A DNA stretch of 47,500 nucleotides, taken from positions 1 through 47,500 of the forward strand of contig RPFO01001429.1 of assembly GCA_009746045.1 (NCBI GenBank), read 5' to 3'. This DNA comes from Mesostigma viride (Eukaryota; Streptophyta; Mesostigmatophyceae; Mesostigmatales; Mesostigmataceae). This document shows positions 10,251 to 21,909 of the stretch, in pieces. Below the pieces are notes generated by a model. That model had not been told where the DNA came from. It searched no databases and was given only the letters and a program-made list of their open reading frames with translations. The translations under genes and the position numbers were made by a program. The stretch's first letter is position 1, and each line of letters begins with the position of its first letter.

Positions 10251-11040
10251 AGAAGGCCACATGCAATCTGGCCTGCAGACGGGCCAGGCCCTCCCAGCTG
10301 GGTTGAGGAGCCAGGCCAGAGCCAGGCAGCAGCAGCTAACAATCCTCTGGTGGTGGATGATGGTCTGTCCCTGCTGGAAGATGACGAGCAGGAGGCTGCT
10401 GAAGCAACTGTCACAAGGCCAGAGGGGACGGGGCAGCCACCTAAGGCCCGGGGGCCTCTCATGGCGGACGTCATCCGAGCACTCATGCGCAGCAAACATG
10501 ATCCCAAGGTATCCAAGCTCACGGGGTGGGGGTCGTGCTGGGCAGCTACAATGGAGGTAGATACCAACTCACAGGTGTCTGTCATCAGGGAAGAGGATGC
10601 TGTAGGCTTACAGATGTCCCATCCCAGTTGCCTTGCTGTGTCTGATTTCTCAGGAAAGGTGTCCATGAAGATCCTTGGGGAAGTGAGTGTGCCTATCTTA
10701 GGGGTGCCCACCACGTTCTGTGTGGTAGAGGGCTATAAGGGGCCTGCCATTCTGGGTCAGAACTTCTTGTGCATGCCAGGGGTTACTTTGACCTCTGATG
10801 AGTTGGCACTAGAAGGCAGGGGCAGCCTCCCCCTTGAAAGATATCACTATTCCCAGGGTCTTGCAGTGGCGGTGAAGGCTGTTAGGAGTCAGCCAGCTGA
10901 GGGTCCTCAAGGTCAGGAGCCCATAGCTGAGGACTTGTTGATAATCCCAACCACCTTTGATCCAAGGCAGTTAGGGGTAAACAGGTACCAGATAGCTGCT
11001 CACAGTCCTATTCCCTGGCGCCAGCTAGTCGAGATGATGC
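10180..11040 (+). pseudogene. Retropepsin-like domain of retrotransposon 1
   Basis: Frame 10104-11102 carries on from the integrase after a one-base step (VALEKDPRHVYRLSWAHVKE). From ~10545 it shows MEVDTNSQVSVI, then SDFSGKVSMKILGEV, and AILGQNFLCMPGV: a Asp-Thr-x-x start, a flap-like beta segment and the hydrophobic-Gly motif typical of retroviral-type aspartic proteases. The usual third residue Gly of DTG/DSG is Asn here. It sits after the integrase and before the reverse transcriptase, which is not the copia or gypsy order. The frame ends out of phase with the RT frame that starts near 11030. Confidence 0.6.
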
Positions 11041-11050
11041 AAGCCCCAAG

Positions 11051-12553
11051 ATGGCTAAGGCATGGACTCTTGGCTTTGTTGCTTCTGGGCATGAGTGGAT
11101 AGTTTCCAACTGTGCAGAACCTGTGGATGAGCTGCCAGAAGTTCACCAGCTGCTCAGATTGATGTTTGTCCTCAAGCTCAAGGAGGTTGATGGTGTCCAG
11201 GTGCCACATGTCAGACCAGTTGTAACCGAGTATCATGGCACTGGCCAGTTGTTAGATGAGGAGCTCTATACTCCAGGGATGCTGCATGACACGTGGAGGA
11301 TTCTGCTGTGTATATTTCTGTCTTTTCTGGTTAAGGGTGTGCCCTATAGCTCTGTGCTGATTGATTTCAAGAGGGCTTTTCTCAAGGGTGACCAAGATCA
11401 GGCTAGGCAGACTTGGAGAGATATCCCTCCTTTCTTTGTGACTGTACCTGCTGTATGGAGAGCAGAGATAAAGGCCAGGTACCTGAGAATTCTGAAAGGG
11501 TTGGAAGGTCTCAGGTCCAGTCCCATTATCTGGAGAAAGAGCCTAGAGAAATTCTTGAAGAATACTTGTGGGTTTTCTGTGTCTCCAGTGGATCCCTGTT
11601 TGTTCCAAGGGTCCCACAATGGCCTTCCTGTCTTTGCCTCACTGCATGGTGATGACCTGCATCTCATAGGTCCACCAGACTGGGTTGAGGCTGTCTTGGC
11701 TAAGATCCAGAAGCGGTTTGAGCTGGGTAAGATACAGCACATGGTGGAGAATGAGCCTATGGTCTTCTGTGGCATGCAGGCTACGTTGTTCCAAGCCAAG
11801 GGCTCGTGGTTCATCAGGATGGAGGGTGGTAAGGACTACCCACAGCAGATTGTAGATGCATTGCAGGAGCCCATCACGCAGGCTAGGTGTGCTACCATCA
11901 GGGGCATGCTGGCATGGCTTGCAAGTATATGTGCCCCTGACTTGCTGGTTCTGAGTCGACTTACTGATTCCCAGCTGGTTGAGGTGGGTGCTGAGAGTGT
12001 GGTGCAGGCTGTCATGATGTCTCCCCCTCTCATACTGGGTCCTGTGGATTTGTACAAGCCCCTTGACATGGTTCTCTATGTGGACAGTTCTATGGATAAT
12101 AGGAAGGTCACAGAGGTCAGGGGCAGGGCAGCAGCATTAGTTACCCTGGAGCAAGATCACACCTCACTTGTTACCTGGTACAGTCGGTTGCAGAACAGGG
12201 TTACACCCAGCAGTGATATTGCTGAGTGCAGGGCAATCTGTGAAGGGCTGCATACTGCTCTTTACTTGAGGGAGCTCTTCTACCAGCTATGTCAAGTGGC
12301 TTCCTGTAGGTTGCAGCTGCACACACTGGTGAGGACTGATAGCATGGGCATGGTGCAATTTGTGCACAGGCAGCTGGCCAGGAGCAGGGACCTTGACTAC
12401 TTGTTGCTCAAGGAGATGTCCTACCTAGCTCACATTGAACATGTGCCTGGTGTGGACAACCCTGCAGATGCCCTCACCAAGCTGGAGGAGAAGGCGGAGA
12501 GGCAGTACCCCCTGCTCCGTGGGCTCATGGACCCCTTACACGGGCGGCCATAG
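11051..12553 (+). CDS. Reverse transcriptase-RNase H of retrotransposon 1
   Basis: A 500-residue open frame with the copia-type polymerase layout: VLIDFKRAFLKG (first catalytic Asp, copia DVKTAFLNG), GLEGLRSSPIIW (copia YGLKQAPRAW), DPCLF, and LHGDDLHLIG in place of YVDD (about 11641-11665). RNase H follows: VDSSMDN, AECRAICEGL, RTDSMGM and NPADALTK give the D-E-D-D set. It makes and degrades RNA/DNA hybrids during cDNA synthesis in the virus-like particle. The ATG at 11051 is unlikely to be the true start; homology runs in from the protease side, where a one-base step would fuse the frames near 11030. Confidence 0.85.
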   Translation: MAKAWTLGFVASGHEWIVSNCAEPVDELPEVHQLLRLMFVLKLKEVDGVQVPHVRPVVTEYHGTGQLLDEELYTPGMLHDTWRILLCIFLSFLVKGVPYSSVLIDFKRAFLKGDQDQARQTWRDIPPFFVTVPAVWRAEIKARYLRILKGLEGLRSSPIIWRKSLEKFLKNTCGFSVSPVDPCLFQGSHNGLPVFASLHGDDLHLIGPPDWVEAVLAKIQKRFELGKIQHMVENEPMVFCGMQATLFQAKGSWFIRMEGGKDYPQQIVDALQEPITQARCATIRGMLAWLASICAPDLLVLSRLTDSQLVEVGAESVVQAVMMSPPLILGPVDLYKPLDMVLYVDSSMDNRKVTEVRGRAAALVTLEQDHTSLVTWYSRLQNRVTPSSDIAECRAICEGLHTALYLRELFYQLCQVASCRLQLHTLVRTDSMGMVQFVHRQLARSRDLDYLLLKEMSYLAHIEHVPGVDNPADALTKLEEKAERQYPLLRGLMDPLHGRP

Positions 12554-13563
12554 AGACCAGGCCTTGCTTCAGCTTGGGTGTCCCCAGTGGGCTGCTTGAC
12601 CAAAGTACCAAGTGGTGACTGGTGCTTACTGGTTGACAGCCGGTCCTTCAGGGTTAGGTACACCCTCCTGGACAGGAGTTGGTGTGGAATGTCACTCCTA
12701 CCAGCTGAGAATCATGCCTGGCCCTCCCCATGGGGTTCAGAAGAGTCGCCAGGACTTAAGTCGACGCCTTTGGCCTCAAACAGTTAGGCCATGCAAGGGC
12801 AACCCGAATGTTGGTTCTTACAGGTTGCTGTATATATGTTTTCTAGTGCTTGTTTCCAACCTGTTGCTAATAAAGAACCTGGTTGTGTGACCATGTGGAA
12901 CATGGTTGCCAGGGGGCCACATTCTGGGTTATATAATGCTTGAATAAAACATAATCATGTCATGTCATTCTCATGTTGTTCCATGGTTGTAATGTTTCTC
13001 TTGTGTAAAGTTCCAGGTCACCTATAAACCTGGAGGTTGGGGTGGGGTTCAATTCCCCAGCAGAGCCACAGCCTGGCATGAGTGATTCCTGGGCTTAACA
13101 CCCAGTGAAGACATGGGCTCCCCAATAAGGCAGTATTTGTACAGGTGCTACCTGAGTCTCTTTGAGCATAAAAGGGAAAGGCTGGCCAAGGCGGGCGCCA
13201 TAAGAACGGGCGCCTGTGATAACTGTGAAAGATCAGGAACTCACAATAGTACGTTCTTGGCATCCTGTAATCCCAGCCATTGGACTAGGTAATGTGCCTT
13301 GACTTTAATCCAGCACCAAGTTCCCAAGGAAAGGTTGGGAGCTGACCAAGGGGTCAGGGGATAACCTGGGGTGACCTCTGATTCACTGGCCAGTACACCT
13401 AGCCTGGTCCAAGGGCAGATATGTTGTTACCCAAAGGAGGCAGGAACCTGGGCCCTCAAAGGTCTGATCAACCTCAAGGGACCAAGCGGTCTGTGGCTGA
13501 GTGGGCACAAGCAAGGTTAGGCTTGTTTCAAGCTGGTCCAGCTCCAAAAGAAGAAAGGGTTGG
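12554..13563 (+). other. 3' noncoding region and polypurine tract of retrotransposon 1
   Basis: About 1 kb with no credible frame. AATAAA at ~12869 and ~12943 could be polyadenylation signals. The purine run AAAAGAAGAAAGGG (13545-13558) just before the 3' LTR is the likely plus-strand primer. Element 2 has an equally long 3' noncoding stretch. Confidence 0.6.
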
Positions 13564-13957
13564 AGTTAGCATTTTGGGCAACCAATATGCTAAGTGGATG
13601 CAGTTTGGAAAGACCTTTCCAACGCCGTGCTGACCGCCTGAAACAGACAAGGGACGAGAAAGATATGAGGTCCCGAAGTCCTAGCCGTCCGTGGCCGACT
13701 AGGGTACAGTCCTCTGGTATAGTGGACAGGACACGTGGCAGGCCGTGCCTGCACAGGCTTAGCCTGACTATCACGTGACTGTGGTCCACGTAGACCAGAG
13801 GAGCAGCAGCCTGTGGCTGGTGGAATACAGGACTGGCACAGGTCTGCAAGGATACTAGGCCTTGCAGGCTTGTGACAGGTCCTGTACTTCCTAGGTTGCA
13901 GAGTCTAGGCAAATCCAGTTCGTCCTGGCTCTGCACTGATGCCAGTGGACGTTGAGG
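13564..13957 (+). repeat. 3' LTR of retrotransposon 1
   Basis: 394 bp; direct copy of 5775-6167 with one inserted G. High identity points to a recent insertion. Confidence 0.85.
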
Positions 13958-14467
13958 GGGGCCCACAATCAATCTACAATACCCATGCCAAATTTTATTA
14001 CTTGAGGAGACGCCATTTCAACAAATACATGACAATTGATGCTCATTGTGAATGCGTTTCCACATGAAATCATTACCATTTCATGCAATTTGGTCACTGG
14101 TGCGCTTTCCGCGTGCACTTTTCATTACTAGATTGCTTAAATTTATTAAAATTTATTAAAATTTATTAACATTTATTAAAATTTATTCAAGTCGGGGTAA
14201 AATTGGCTGTTTTTGTCAAAGTGTCATGCACTCGGAGGGTAAGCAAGTGAGACAAGTTGTAGATTAAATTTACAATTGCACAACCCTCTCCACGACCCCG
14301 CTAGTTCTATTTATAGAACGAATTATAATTATTGCCAAAATTGTGCACAAGCCTGTGCACAACCCAACCAGTAATTCCCACTTGAACTTTGAATATTCAA
14401 GTGAATGCTCTGGAGACAGATGTACAGATCGATCTTTACAAATGTACACGAGTTCAGATCAAGCTAT
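13958..14467. other. Intergenic region with 3' end signals of the large minus-strand gene
   Basis: AT-rich, without coding frames. AAATTTATTA is repeated about five times at 14138-14190; on the minus strand this gives several AATAAA hexamers roughly 280-330 bases past the stop of the gene ending at 14468, a plausible poly(A) region. Confidence 0.5.
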
Positions 14468-15287
14468 CTAACTACCTACTAACAGGCGTTTCTTTACAGG
14501 TGCCCGTCCGCTCGTCTTCTTTACACCCCCCTCCCGCACATCTGCGCCAGCCTTCCCTTGAGGTTTTCGTTTGCCCTGCCCTGCGGCTTGGTCTCCCCCC
14601 TTCTCTTGGAGTCGTGGGGAAGATCTGGTCGCTGGGGAAGATCTGGTCGCCAGGTACCCCTTGTCCATCCACCACTCCAAATACGTTCCCTCAGGTGGCT
14701 TGAAACAGTTCCGCATCTCGTCTTGTTGTACCTTGAAAATTATGTTGGGCATCGTCCCCTGCTCCCCATTAATCCAGATTCCCTTTTCGTCACACCCTTC
14801 TGCCCAAAATTTAACGTACCACACGCCCGTTTTATCCACCTTTCGAACGACTCCATGCACCAGGAACGTGTCGACGTGGAAATCAGGCATGTGTGCCAGC
14901 TTCATTGGGTCTGCATTGAGTTTAGCCACCGAATCAGCAGCCCACGTGGGCTTCCACAACGTATCAAGGCGCTGGGATTGGTTCTTCCGATACTGGCAAA
15001 ATTCCCCGCCGTGCTTGCACAATACCGAAACCGGACATCCAACAGGCGAGCGGGGCACGACCCGTTTCCCCCCCCCCCACCTTCCAGATTCTCCATCCAC
15101 GTCTGCCAACTTGGTGGTGGCACTTTCTTGTCTAGTGGCTTGGGCTGGGTTGCGGTAACTGTGACACGTCTTTGTGGCGCTTCCTCCTCAGGTTCCGATT
15201 CTTCCGATTCTTCCGAATCTTCCTCAAACCCTTTGGGTGGGCCGCCATGCGCGTCATCCTTTGGCGGCTCCTCTTCAGACTCGTCAC
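14468..15287 (-). CDS. Exon 5 (last) of the large minus-strand gene
   Basis: Acceptor CCACACACAG, then an acidic stretch (DESEEEPPKDD, EEDSEESEESEPEEE). A run of eleven G near 15070 needs one more G to continue into the second frame: CKHGGEFCQYRKNQSQ, VVRKVDKTGVWYVKFWAEG, ENGEQ-like turn region and FKPPEGTYLEWWMDKGY. Ends in a basic tail (GKRKPQGKAG, APVKKRLLVGS) at the stop codon 14468. With the added G the last exon closes in frame. Confidence 0.55.
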
Positions 15288-18200
15288 CTGTGTGTGGGAC
15301 AAGCAATGACGAGCGGCGCAATTAGTTATCATTACAATCGCAAATCAAACTTGGGAATATGCAAACATCATAATTTAACCGACCATATTCACTCAGATTA
15401 ACTTACCCTTTGACAGATGACTAGCCGTTGCTCTTGATCGAACGTGCCCGCCAGGCGAAAGGAGCTTTTTGCAGTAGTCGACGGCACGCCCCAACATCCC
15501 CCCCCCGACGCCCCCGAATTCCCCTCGAGCCTCCCTCCCCTCCCCCCCCCTCCTTCCCCCCTTCCCCCGATGCGCCGGTCGACCCGCCCCCCTCTCCGCC
15601 CTTCGACCCGCCCCCCTCTCCGCCCTTTGACCCGCCCCCCTCTCCACCCTTCTCTCCCCCCCCCTCTCCGCCCTTGGACCCGCCCCCCTCTCCGCCCTTT
15701 GACCCGCCCCCCTCTCCACCCTTTGACCCGCCCCCCTCTCCGCCCTTCGACCCGCCCCCCTCTCCGCCCTTCGACCCCCTCCCCTCTCCGCCCTTCTCTC
15801 CGCCCCCCTCTCCATCCTTCGACCCCCTCCCCTCTCCGCCCTTCGACCCGCCCCCCTCTCCGTCCTTCGACCCCCCCCCTCTCCGCCCTTCGACCCCCCC
15901 CCTCTCCGCCCTTCGACCCGCCCCCCTCTCCGTCCTTCGACCCCCCCCCTCTCCGCCCTTCGACCCGCCCCCCTCTCCGCCCTTCGAACCCCCCCCTCTC
16001 CGTCCTTCGACCCGCCCCCCTTATCACCACCCTCATTCCCGTCCCCCTCATCATCGCCGGCACCATCATCACCAACCTCCTCCCCATCATCACCCCCATG
16101 TGACCCGACATCCTCATCATCCCCCATTGAGACGTCTTCGGCCGCGGGGGTCTCCGAGGCGGCGCGCTTCCGGCGTTTCTTTTTGGTGCCAGCGCCTGCC
16201 GTCTCCAGCGGACGCTTCTGGGCTGCACCCGCAATTTCCTTGCCCGAACGGCCGTTGGGATTGGAAATATCCTCCCCCTCAGGCCGCTTCCCAAGTACCT
16301 TCAGAAGGACCTTAAACCCATCCACCTGCTCCTTTGACCCAATGAAGATCACGGGTGGGTTGAAGAATCCCGTGAAATCGCCTAGGTACGACGACCAGTC
16401 GTCCTTCACACCATTGAAATCTCCACAATCCTTCGCCGCCTTCCAGTCCCTTTTCTCCACCCACGAACCCGTTCGACCCTTCAACAATTCCTCATCATTC
16501 CACAGCTTGGCGTGATGTTCCAAATTCAGCAGCACTACCCCATTCTTGATATCTGGCTGGTTCACCCCCCCTTCCTCTTCACAACAAATTCGAACCCCTC
16601 CATTGCATTAAGTACCACTTGAGCCAACCGTGTCGGCCCATCGCTTTTCTCCCACGCGAAAGTCTTCATCATGAACTCACAGGTCTCGTCCCCGTCAGAC
16701 GTGTAAACTCTCTTAGAAATCCACGGGCCCTGCTGCTCGATTTCGGATGCCATCTCCTCCGACCCAAACTTCCGCGGGGGTTCCCGCTTCTCCCCCACCT
16801 TTTTTTGGCGACCCGACTGGACGTCCTCTGCCTCGGCATGTTCGGCTTGGCCTTCCTCCGGCACAGCCCCCGTCACCACCACAGCCCCCGCCACAGGCTG
16901 TACGGGTTGGGGCACCACAGCCTGTTCGGTTGGGGGTTCGGGCGCAATCAGGACCCACCATTTCGTTTCCTCCTTGTGGGTCGTCCAAAAATCCGTCCTC
17001 TCCAGCAGTGCAAGTGGGAAGGTGGAATCGTCCCTCCCCGTTGGCCTGATAACCGCCCTTAGTCTCTTGGCAGCTACAGCGACCGTATCGGCCACCCTCT
17101 GAAGGGCGCTGTCGGCTTCCGAAGGCTGCATCGGCAACCAGCCGAGGTCGCGTGGTTCGGGGTATTTCCCCAAATCGCGGTTGTAGATCATGAAAAGCTG
17201 GACCATCACCTCGCAGAAGATCTTGGCCATGTATGTCAGGTCATACAAGCACTGAGGAGGAACGTGTTTGGCCTTCACGGTTGCCATGATAGACGGCCAG
17301 AATCGAAAGCGGGCTAGACTCCTCCACCCTTCCTGTTTGATCCCCCCCCCTTCCTCATCACCCTTCCCTCCCCGTCCAGCTTGTCCGCTGCCACGATGTC
17401 CAGAAACTCTGCAAGCTCCTTGGCCAGCTTGTCCTCAATCGGCATTCCACATCTACTGTCGTCGTTCGGAGCGACCGTTTCATCCTTCACAGCCGAGATG
17501 AAGTCGTAGACTTGGGTTTTCTCCGATTCGGACAAACCACCCTCGTTCAATCGCCCTCCAACCCGCTCCTCACCACCCTCCTCCCCCTCCCCGTCCTTCC
17601 TTGCCTTCTCAGTGCTGCTTGAAACCCCATGAATCAAATTCCATATTTCTTTCTGGTCCTGAAGGGGCACCTCCGGCTTATCCCAGGATTCCTCCATGTG
17701 CGTCTTGAAATAGTTGTGCACTTCCAGCAGCGCCGTCCCCCTCGACTTTTTGGAAACGGCCTCGTCTTCTGCATTCAGCCCCCCTCCGATCAGGGCAACC
17801 CTCCGATGCGCCTCTCTCCCCTGCATGCATGAAATGTGAATCAGTGTTTGAGACAAAAAACGGTCATACAACACACGACATGACATTTTGTCCTTACACT
17901 TTGGAAGATCGGCCGTTCCCGAACAAAAATCACACCCTAATTTCCAGTTTCCAACGGCCGTTGGCGCAAGAAAAATCACACCCTAATTTCCAGGTTCCAA
18001 CGGCCGTTGGCGCAAGAAAAATCACACCCTAATTTCCAGGTTCCAACGGCCGTTGGCGCAAGAAAAATCACACCTAATTTCCAGGTTCCAACGGCCGTTG
18101 GCGCAAGAAAAATCACACCCTAATTTCCAGGCTCCAACGGCCGTTGGCGCAAGAAAAATGTCGACCGAATTTCCAGGTTCCAACGGCCGTTGGCGCAAGA

Positions 18201-21200
18201 AAAATATCAACCAAATTTCCAGGTTCCAACGGCCGTTGGCGCAGGAAAAATGACACCCTAATTTCCAGGTTCCAACGGCCGTTGGCGCAAGAAAAATCAC
18301 ACACTAATTTCCAGGTTCCAACGGCCGTTGGCGCAAGAAAAATCACACCCTAATTTCCAGGTTCCAACGGCCGTTGGCGCAAGAAAAATAACATCTAGTG
18401 CCTAAAACGTTCCCACACCCGATCCGTTATATTTACCTTTTGCGTCCGCATGTCCTTCATGGGCGGGATCAGTGCTTCCCCCTCCACCTCCCAGCCCTTG
18501 AGCACGTCCAGATTGGTGTACTTGAACTTCTCCGCGTCCCTCACCAACCCCCTCCACAAATCAAACGCCTCGTCGGTTGTCTCCACGAACTTGCCCTTTT
18601 GTTTACCCGCAATCTCGCCAGCTATCGCAGTACTCACTTGCTCGTCAGAGCCCTCGAAAATCACGGACTTCAACATCTGTGTGTAGTGGTTGCCGTCCAG
18701 CACGGCAAACTGCACAAACACGCAAGGCGTCTGGTCTCGAAATTTACCCTTAAGGCCGGCATGGTCCGAGATGTTCAAGCTCCCCAGCGCGGATTTCGTC
18801 AGGTCAACTACTGCCTCACGCTCAGATTCATTTGACCACTCGGACGGATCCAACTCCATGGTGATCAACTCGTCTGAGCAAGCGGCCGCCATGTCCTTCA
18901 GGGAGTCCGTCCGGAGAATGGACATGGCTTCCTCGGCCGTTGGCGAACGATAGTATCCGAACCTCTGCACGGCACGGTCACTGTCGTCCCCCGTCAGTAT
19001 TTTAATGTGGTAAGGAACCTTTTCACTCCTCTGCACCCATAAATTGTAGAGACCTGGATCACGGTCTGCCAGCACCTGCCACGCAAACCGGAAGATCGGC
19101 ACGGCACATTTTGCTTTTGTCAGACTTGTGCCGGCCCCCACGAACCACGGCGCGAGCCCCCTACAATTCCGCACCGTCACCGTCCGGTGCCGCATGAGTT
19201 CCGGGAGTTGGCACAAGTTCTCCGTGGGGGCCCGTACTTGAGTCGCAATCGCGGACCCCCCCACGATGTCGACATCGTCTGGAACTAGGCGTATCTTCTG
19301 CCGCAGATGAAACGCCGCCTGTATGGTGTCAGTTAGATTCTTGTCGTGCACTTGAGAGGACGGCGCTGGCTCCCAGGAGTCCAAAATGCTGGGCTTCGCA
19401 TTTCCAGCACGTGTCGTCAGCAGCCCCTTCCTCTCAAAGGTCTTCACAATAACCGACCATAAGTCGGTGCCCGGTGCTCGTTGGCGCCAGTCCTCAAAAA
19501 ATGTTGTGAGATGCCTTTCCGAACAGTTATGTTCAATCTTGTAAGCCCACTTCCTCCGCTCTTCGTCCGTTCTCGGCCTGGACGGACGCCCCTGATCACA
19601 TGCAAAAAACATACAGATAGCCGGAAGGTCAGTACTATGTTCCAACGGCCGTTGGCGACAGAAAAATAACACCCTAATTTCCAGGTTCCAACGGCCGTGG
19701 CGCATGAAAATCACACCCTAATTTACAGGTTCCAACGGCCGTTGGCGCATGAAAATCACACCCTAATTTCCAGGTTCCAACGGCCGTTGGCGACAGAAAA
19801 ATAACACCCTAATTTCCAGGTTCCAACGGCCGTTGGCGCATGAAAATCACACCCTAATTTTAAGGTTCCGACGGCCGTTGGCGCATGAAAATCACACCCT
19901 AATTTACAGGTTCCAACGGCCGTTGGCGCATGAAAATCACACCCTAATTTACAGGTTCCAACGGCCGTTGGCGCATGAAAATCACACCCTAATTTCCAGG
20001 TTCCAACGGCCGTTGGCGACAGAAAAATCACACCCTAATTTCCAGGTTCCAACGGCCGTTGGCGCGAGAAAAATGACACCCTATTTTCCAGGTTCCAACG
20101 GCCGTTGGCGCGAGAAAAATCACACCCTATTTTCCAGGTTCCAACGGCCGTTGGCGCATGAAAATCACACCCTAATTTCCAGTTTCCAACGGCCGTTGGC
20201 GCGAGAAAAATGACACCTTCATTTCCAGGTTCCAACGGCCGTTGGCGACAGAAAAATAACACCCTAATTTCCAGGTTCCAACGGCCGTTGGCGCATGAAA
20301 ATCACACCCTAATTTTAAGGTTCCGACGGCCGTTGGCGCATGAAAATCACACCCTAATTTACGGGTTCCAACGGCCGTTGGCGCATGAAAATCACACCCT
20401 AATTTCAAGGTTCCGACGGCCGTTGGGCAAAAAAAAAATAACACCCTAATTTCCAAATTGCAACGGCCGTTGGCGCAAGAAAATCAAGCAAGAAAAGGAC
20501 AAGGACAAGGACAAGGACAAGGACAAGGACAAGGACAAGGACAAGGACAAGGACAAGGACAAGGACAAGGACGAGGACAAGGACAAGGACAAGGACAAGG
20601 ACGAGGACAAGGACAAGGACAAGGACAAGGACAAGGACAAGGACAAGGACAAGGACAAGGACAAGGACAAGGACAAGGACAAGGACAAGGACAAGGACAA
20701 GGACAAGGACAAGGACAAGGACAAGGACAAGGACAAGGACAAGGACAAGGACAAGGACAAGGACAAGGACAAGGACAAGGCAAGGACAAGGACAAGGACA
20801 AGGACAAGGACAAGGACAAGGACAAGGACAAGGACAAGGACAAGGACAAGGACAAGGACAAGGACAAGGACAAGGACGAGGACGAGGACAAGGACAAGGA
20901 CAAGGACAAGGACAAGGACGAGGACGAGGACGAGGACAAGGACAAGGACAAGGACAAGGACAAGGACGAGGACAAGGACGAGGACAAGGACAAGGACAAG
21001 GACAAGGACAAGGACAAGGACAAGGACAAGGACAAGGACAAGGACAAGGACAAGGACAAGGACAAGGACAAGGACAAGGACAAGGACAAGGAAAGGACAA
21101 GGACAAGGACAAGGACAAGGACAAGGACGAGGACAAGGACGAGGACAAGCACAAGGACAAGGACAAGGACAAGGACAAGGACAAGGACAACGTGCTGGCA

Positions 21201-21428
21201 CAAGGACAAGGACAAGGACAAGGACAAGGACAAGGACAAGGACAAGGACAAGGACAAGGACAAGGACAAGGACAAGGACAAGGACAAGGACAAGGACAAG
21301 GACGAGGACAAGGACGAGGACAATGACAATGACAAGGACAAGGACAAGGACAAGGACAAGGACAAGGACAAGGACAAGGACAAGGACAAGGACAAGGACA
21401 AGGACAAGGACAAGGCCAACGACAAGGC

Positions 21429-21459
<31 letters not shown>

Positions 21460-21878
21460 AAGGACAAGGACAAGGACAAGGACGAGGACGAGGACGAGGA
21501 CAAGGACAAGGACAAGGACAAGGACAAGGACAAGGACAAGGACAAGGACAAGGCAAGGACAAGGACAAGGACAAGGACAAGGACAAGGACAAGGACAAGG
21601 ACAAGGACGAGGACGAGGACGAGGACAAGGACAAGGACAAGGACAAGGACAAGGACAAGGACAAGGACAAGGACAAGGACAAGGACAAGGGCAAGGACAA
21701 GGACAAGGACAAGGACAAGGACAAGGACAAGGACAAGGACAAGGACGAGGACGAGGACGAGGACAAGGACAAGGACAAGGACAAGGACAAGGACAAGGAC
21801 AACGTGCTGGCACAAGGACAAGGACAAGGACAAGGACAAGGACAAGGACAAGGACAAGGACAAGGCCAACGACAAGGC

Positions 21879-21909
<31 letters not shown>

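Larger units (their letters stand above)
5775..13957 (+). mobile_element. LTR retrotransposon 1 (copia-type RT)
   Basis: An 8.2 kb element bounded by near-identical direct repeats and holding gag with a CCHC knuckle, integrase, retropepsin-like domain, copia-type reverse transcriptase and RNase H, in that order on the plus strand. The reading frame changes several times. LTRs start with AGTTAG, as in element 2. I find no target duplication or convincing primer-binding site, so the right-hand limit of the LTRs could be off by a few bases, or one flank has been rearranged. Confidence 0.85.

Noticed and set aside
15428-16315. Proline-rich PPPSPPFD protein on the plus strand
   Set aside because: Antisense of the 24-bp coding minisatellite; the minus strand has the splice sites and the non-repetitive flanking coding sequence.
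17945-20480. CRISPR-like array
   Set aside because: Palindromic repeats at regular spacing, but the 'spacers' are nearly identical to each other and the context is eukaryotic; it is a 46-bp tandem repeat.
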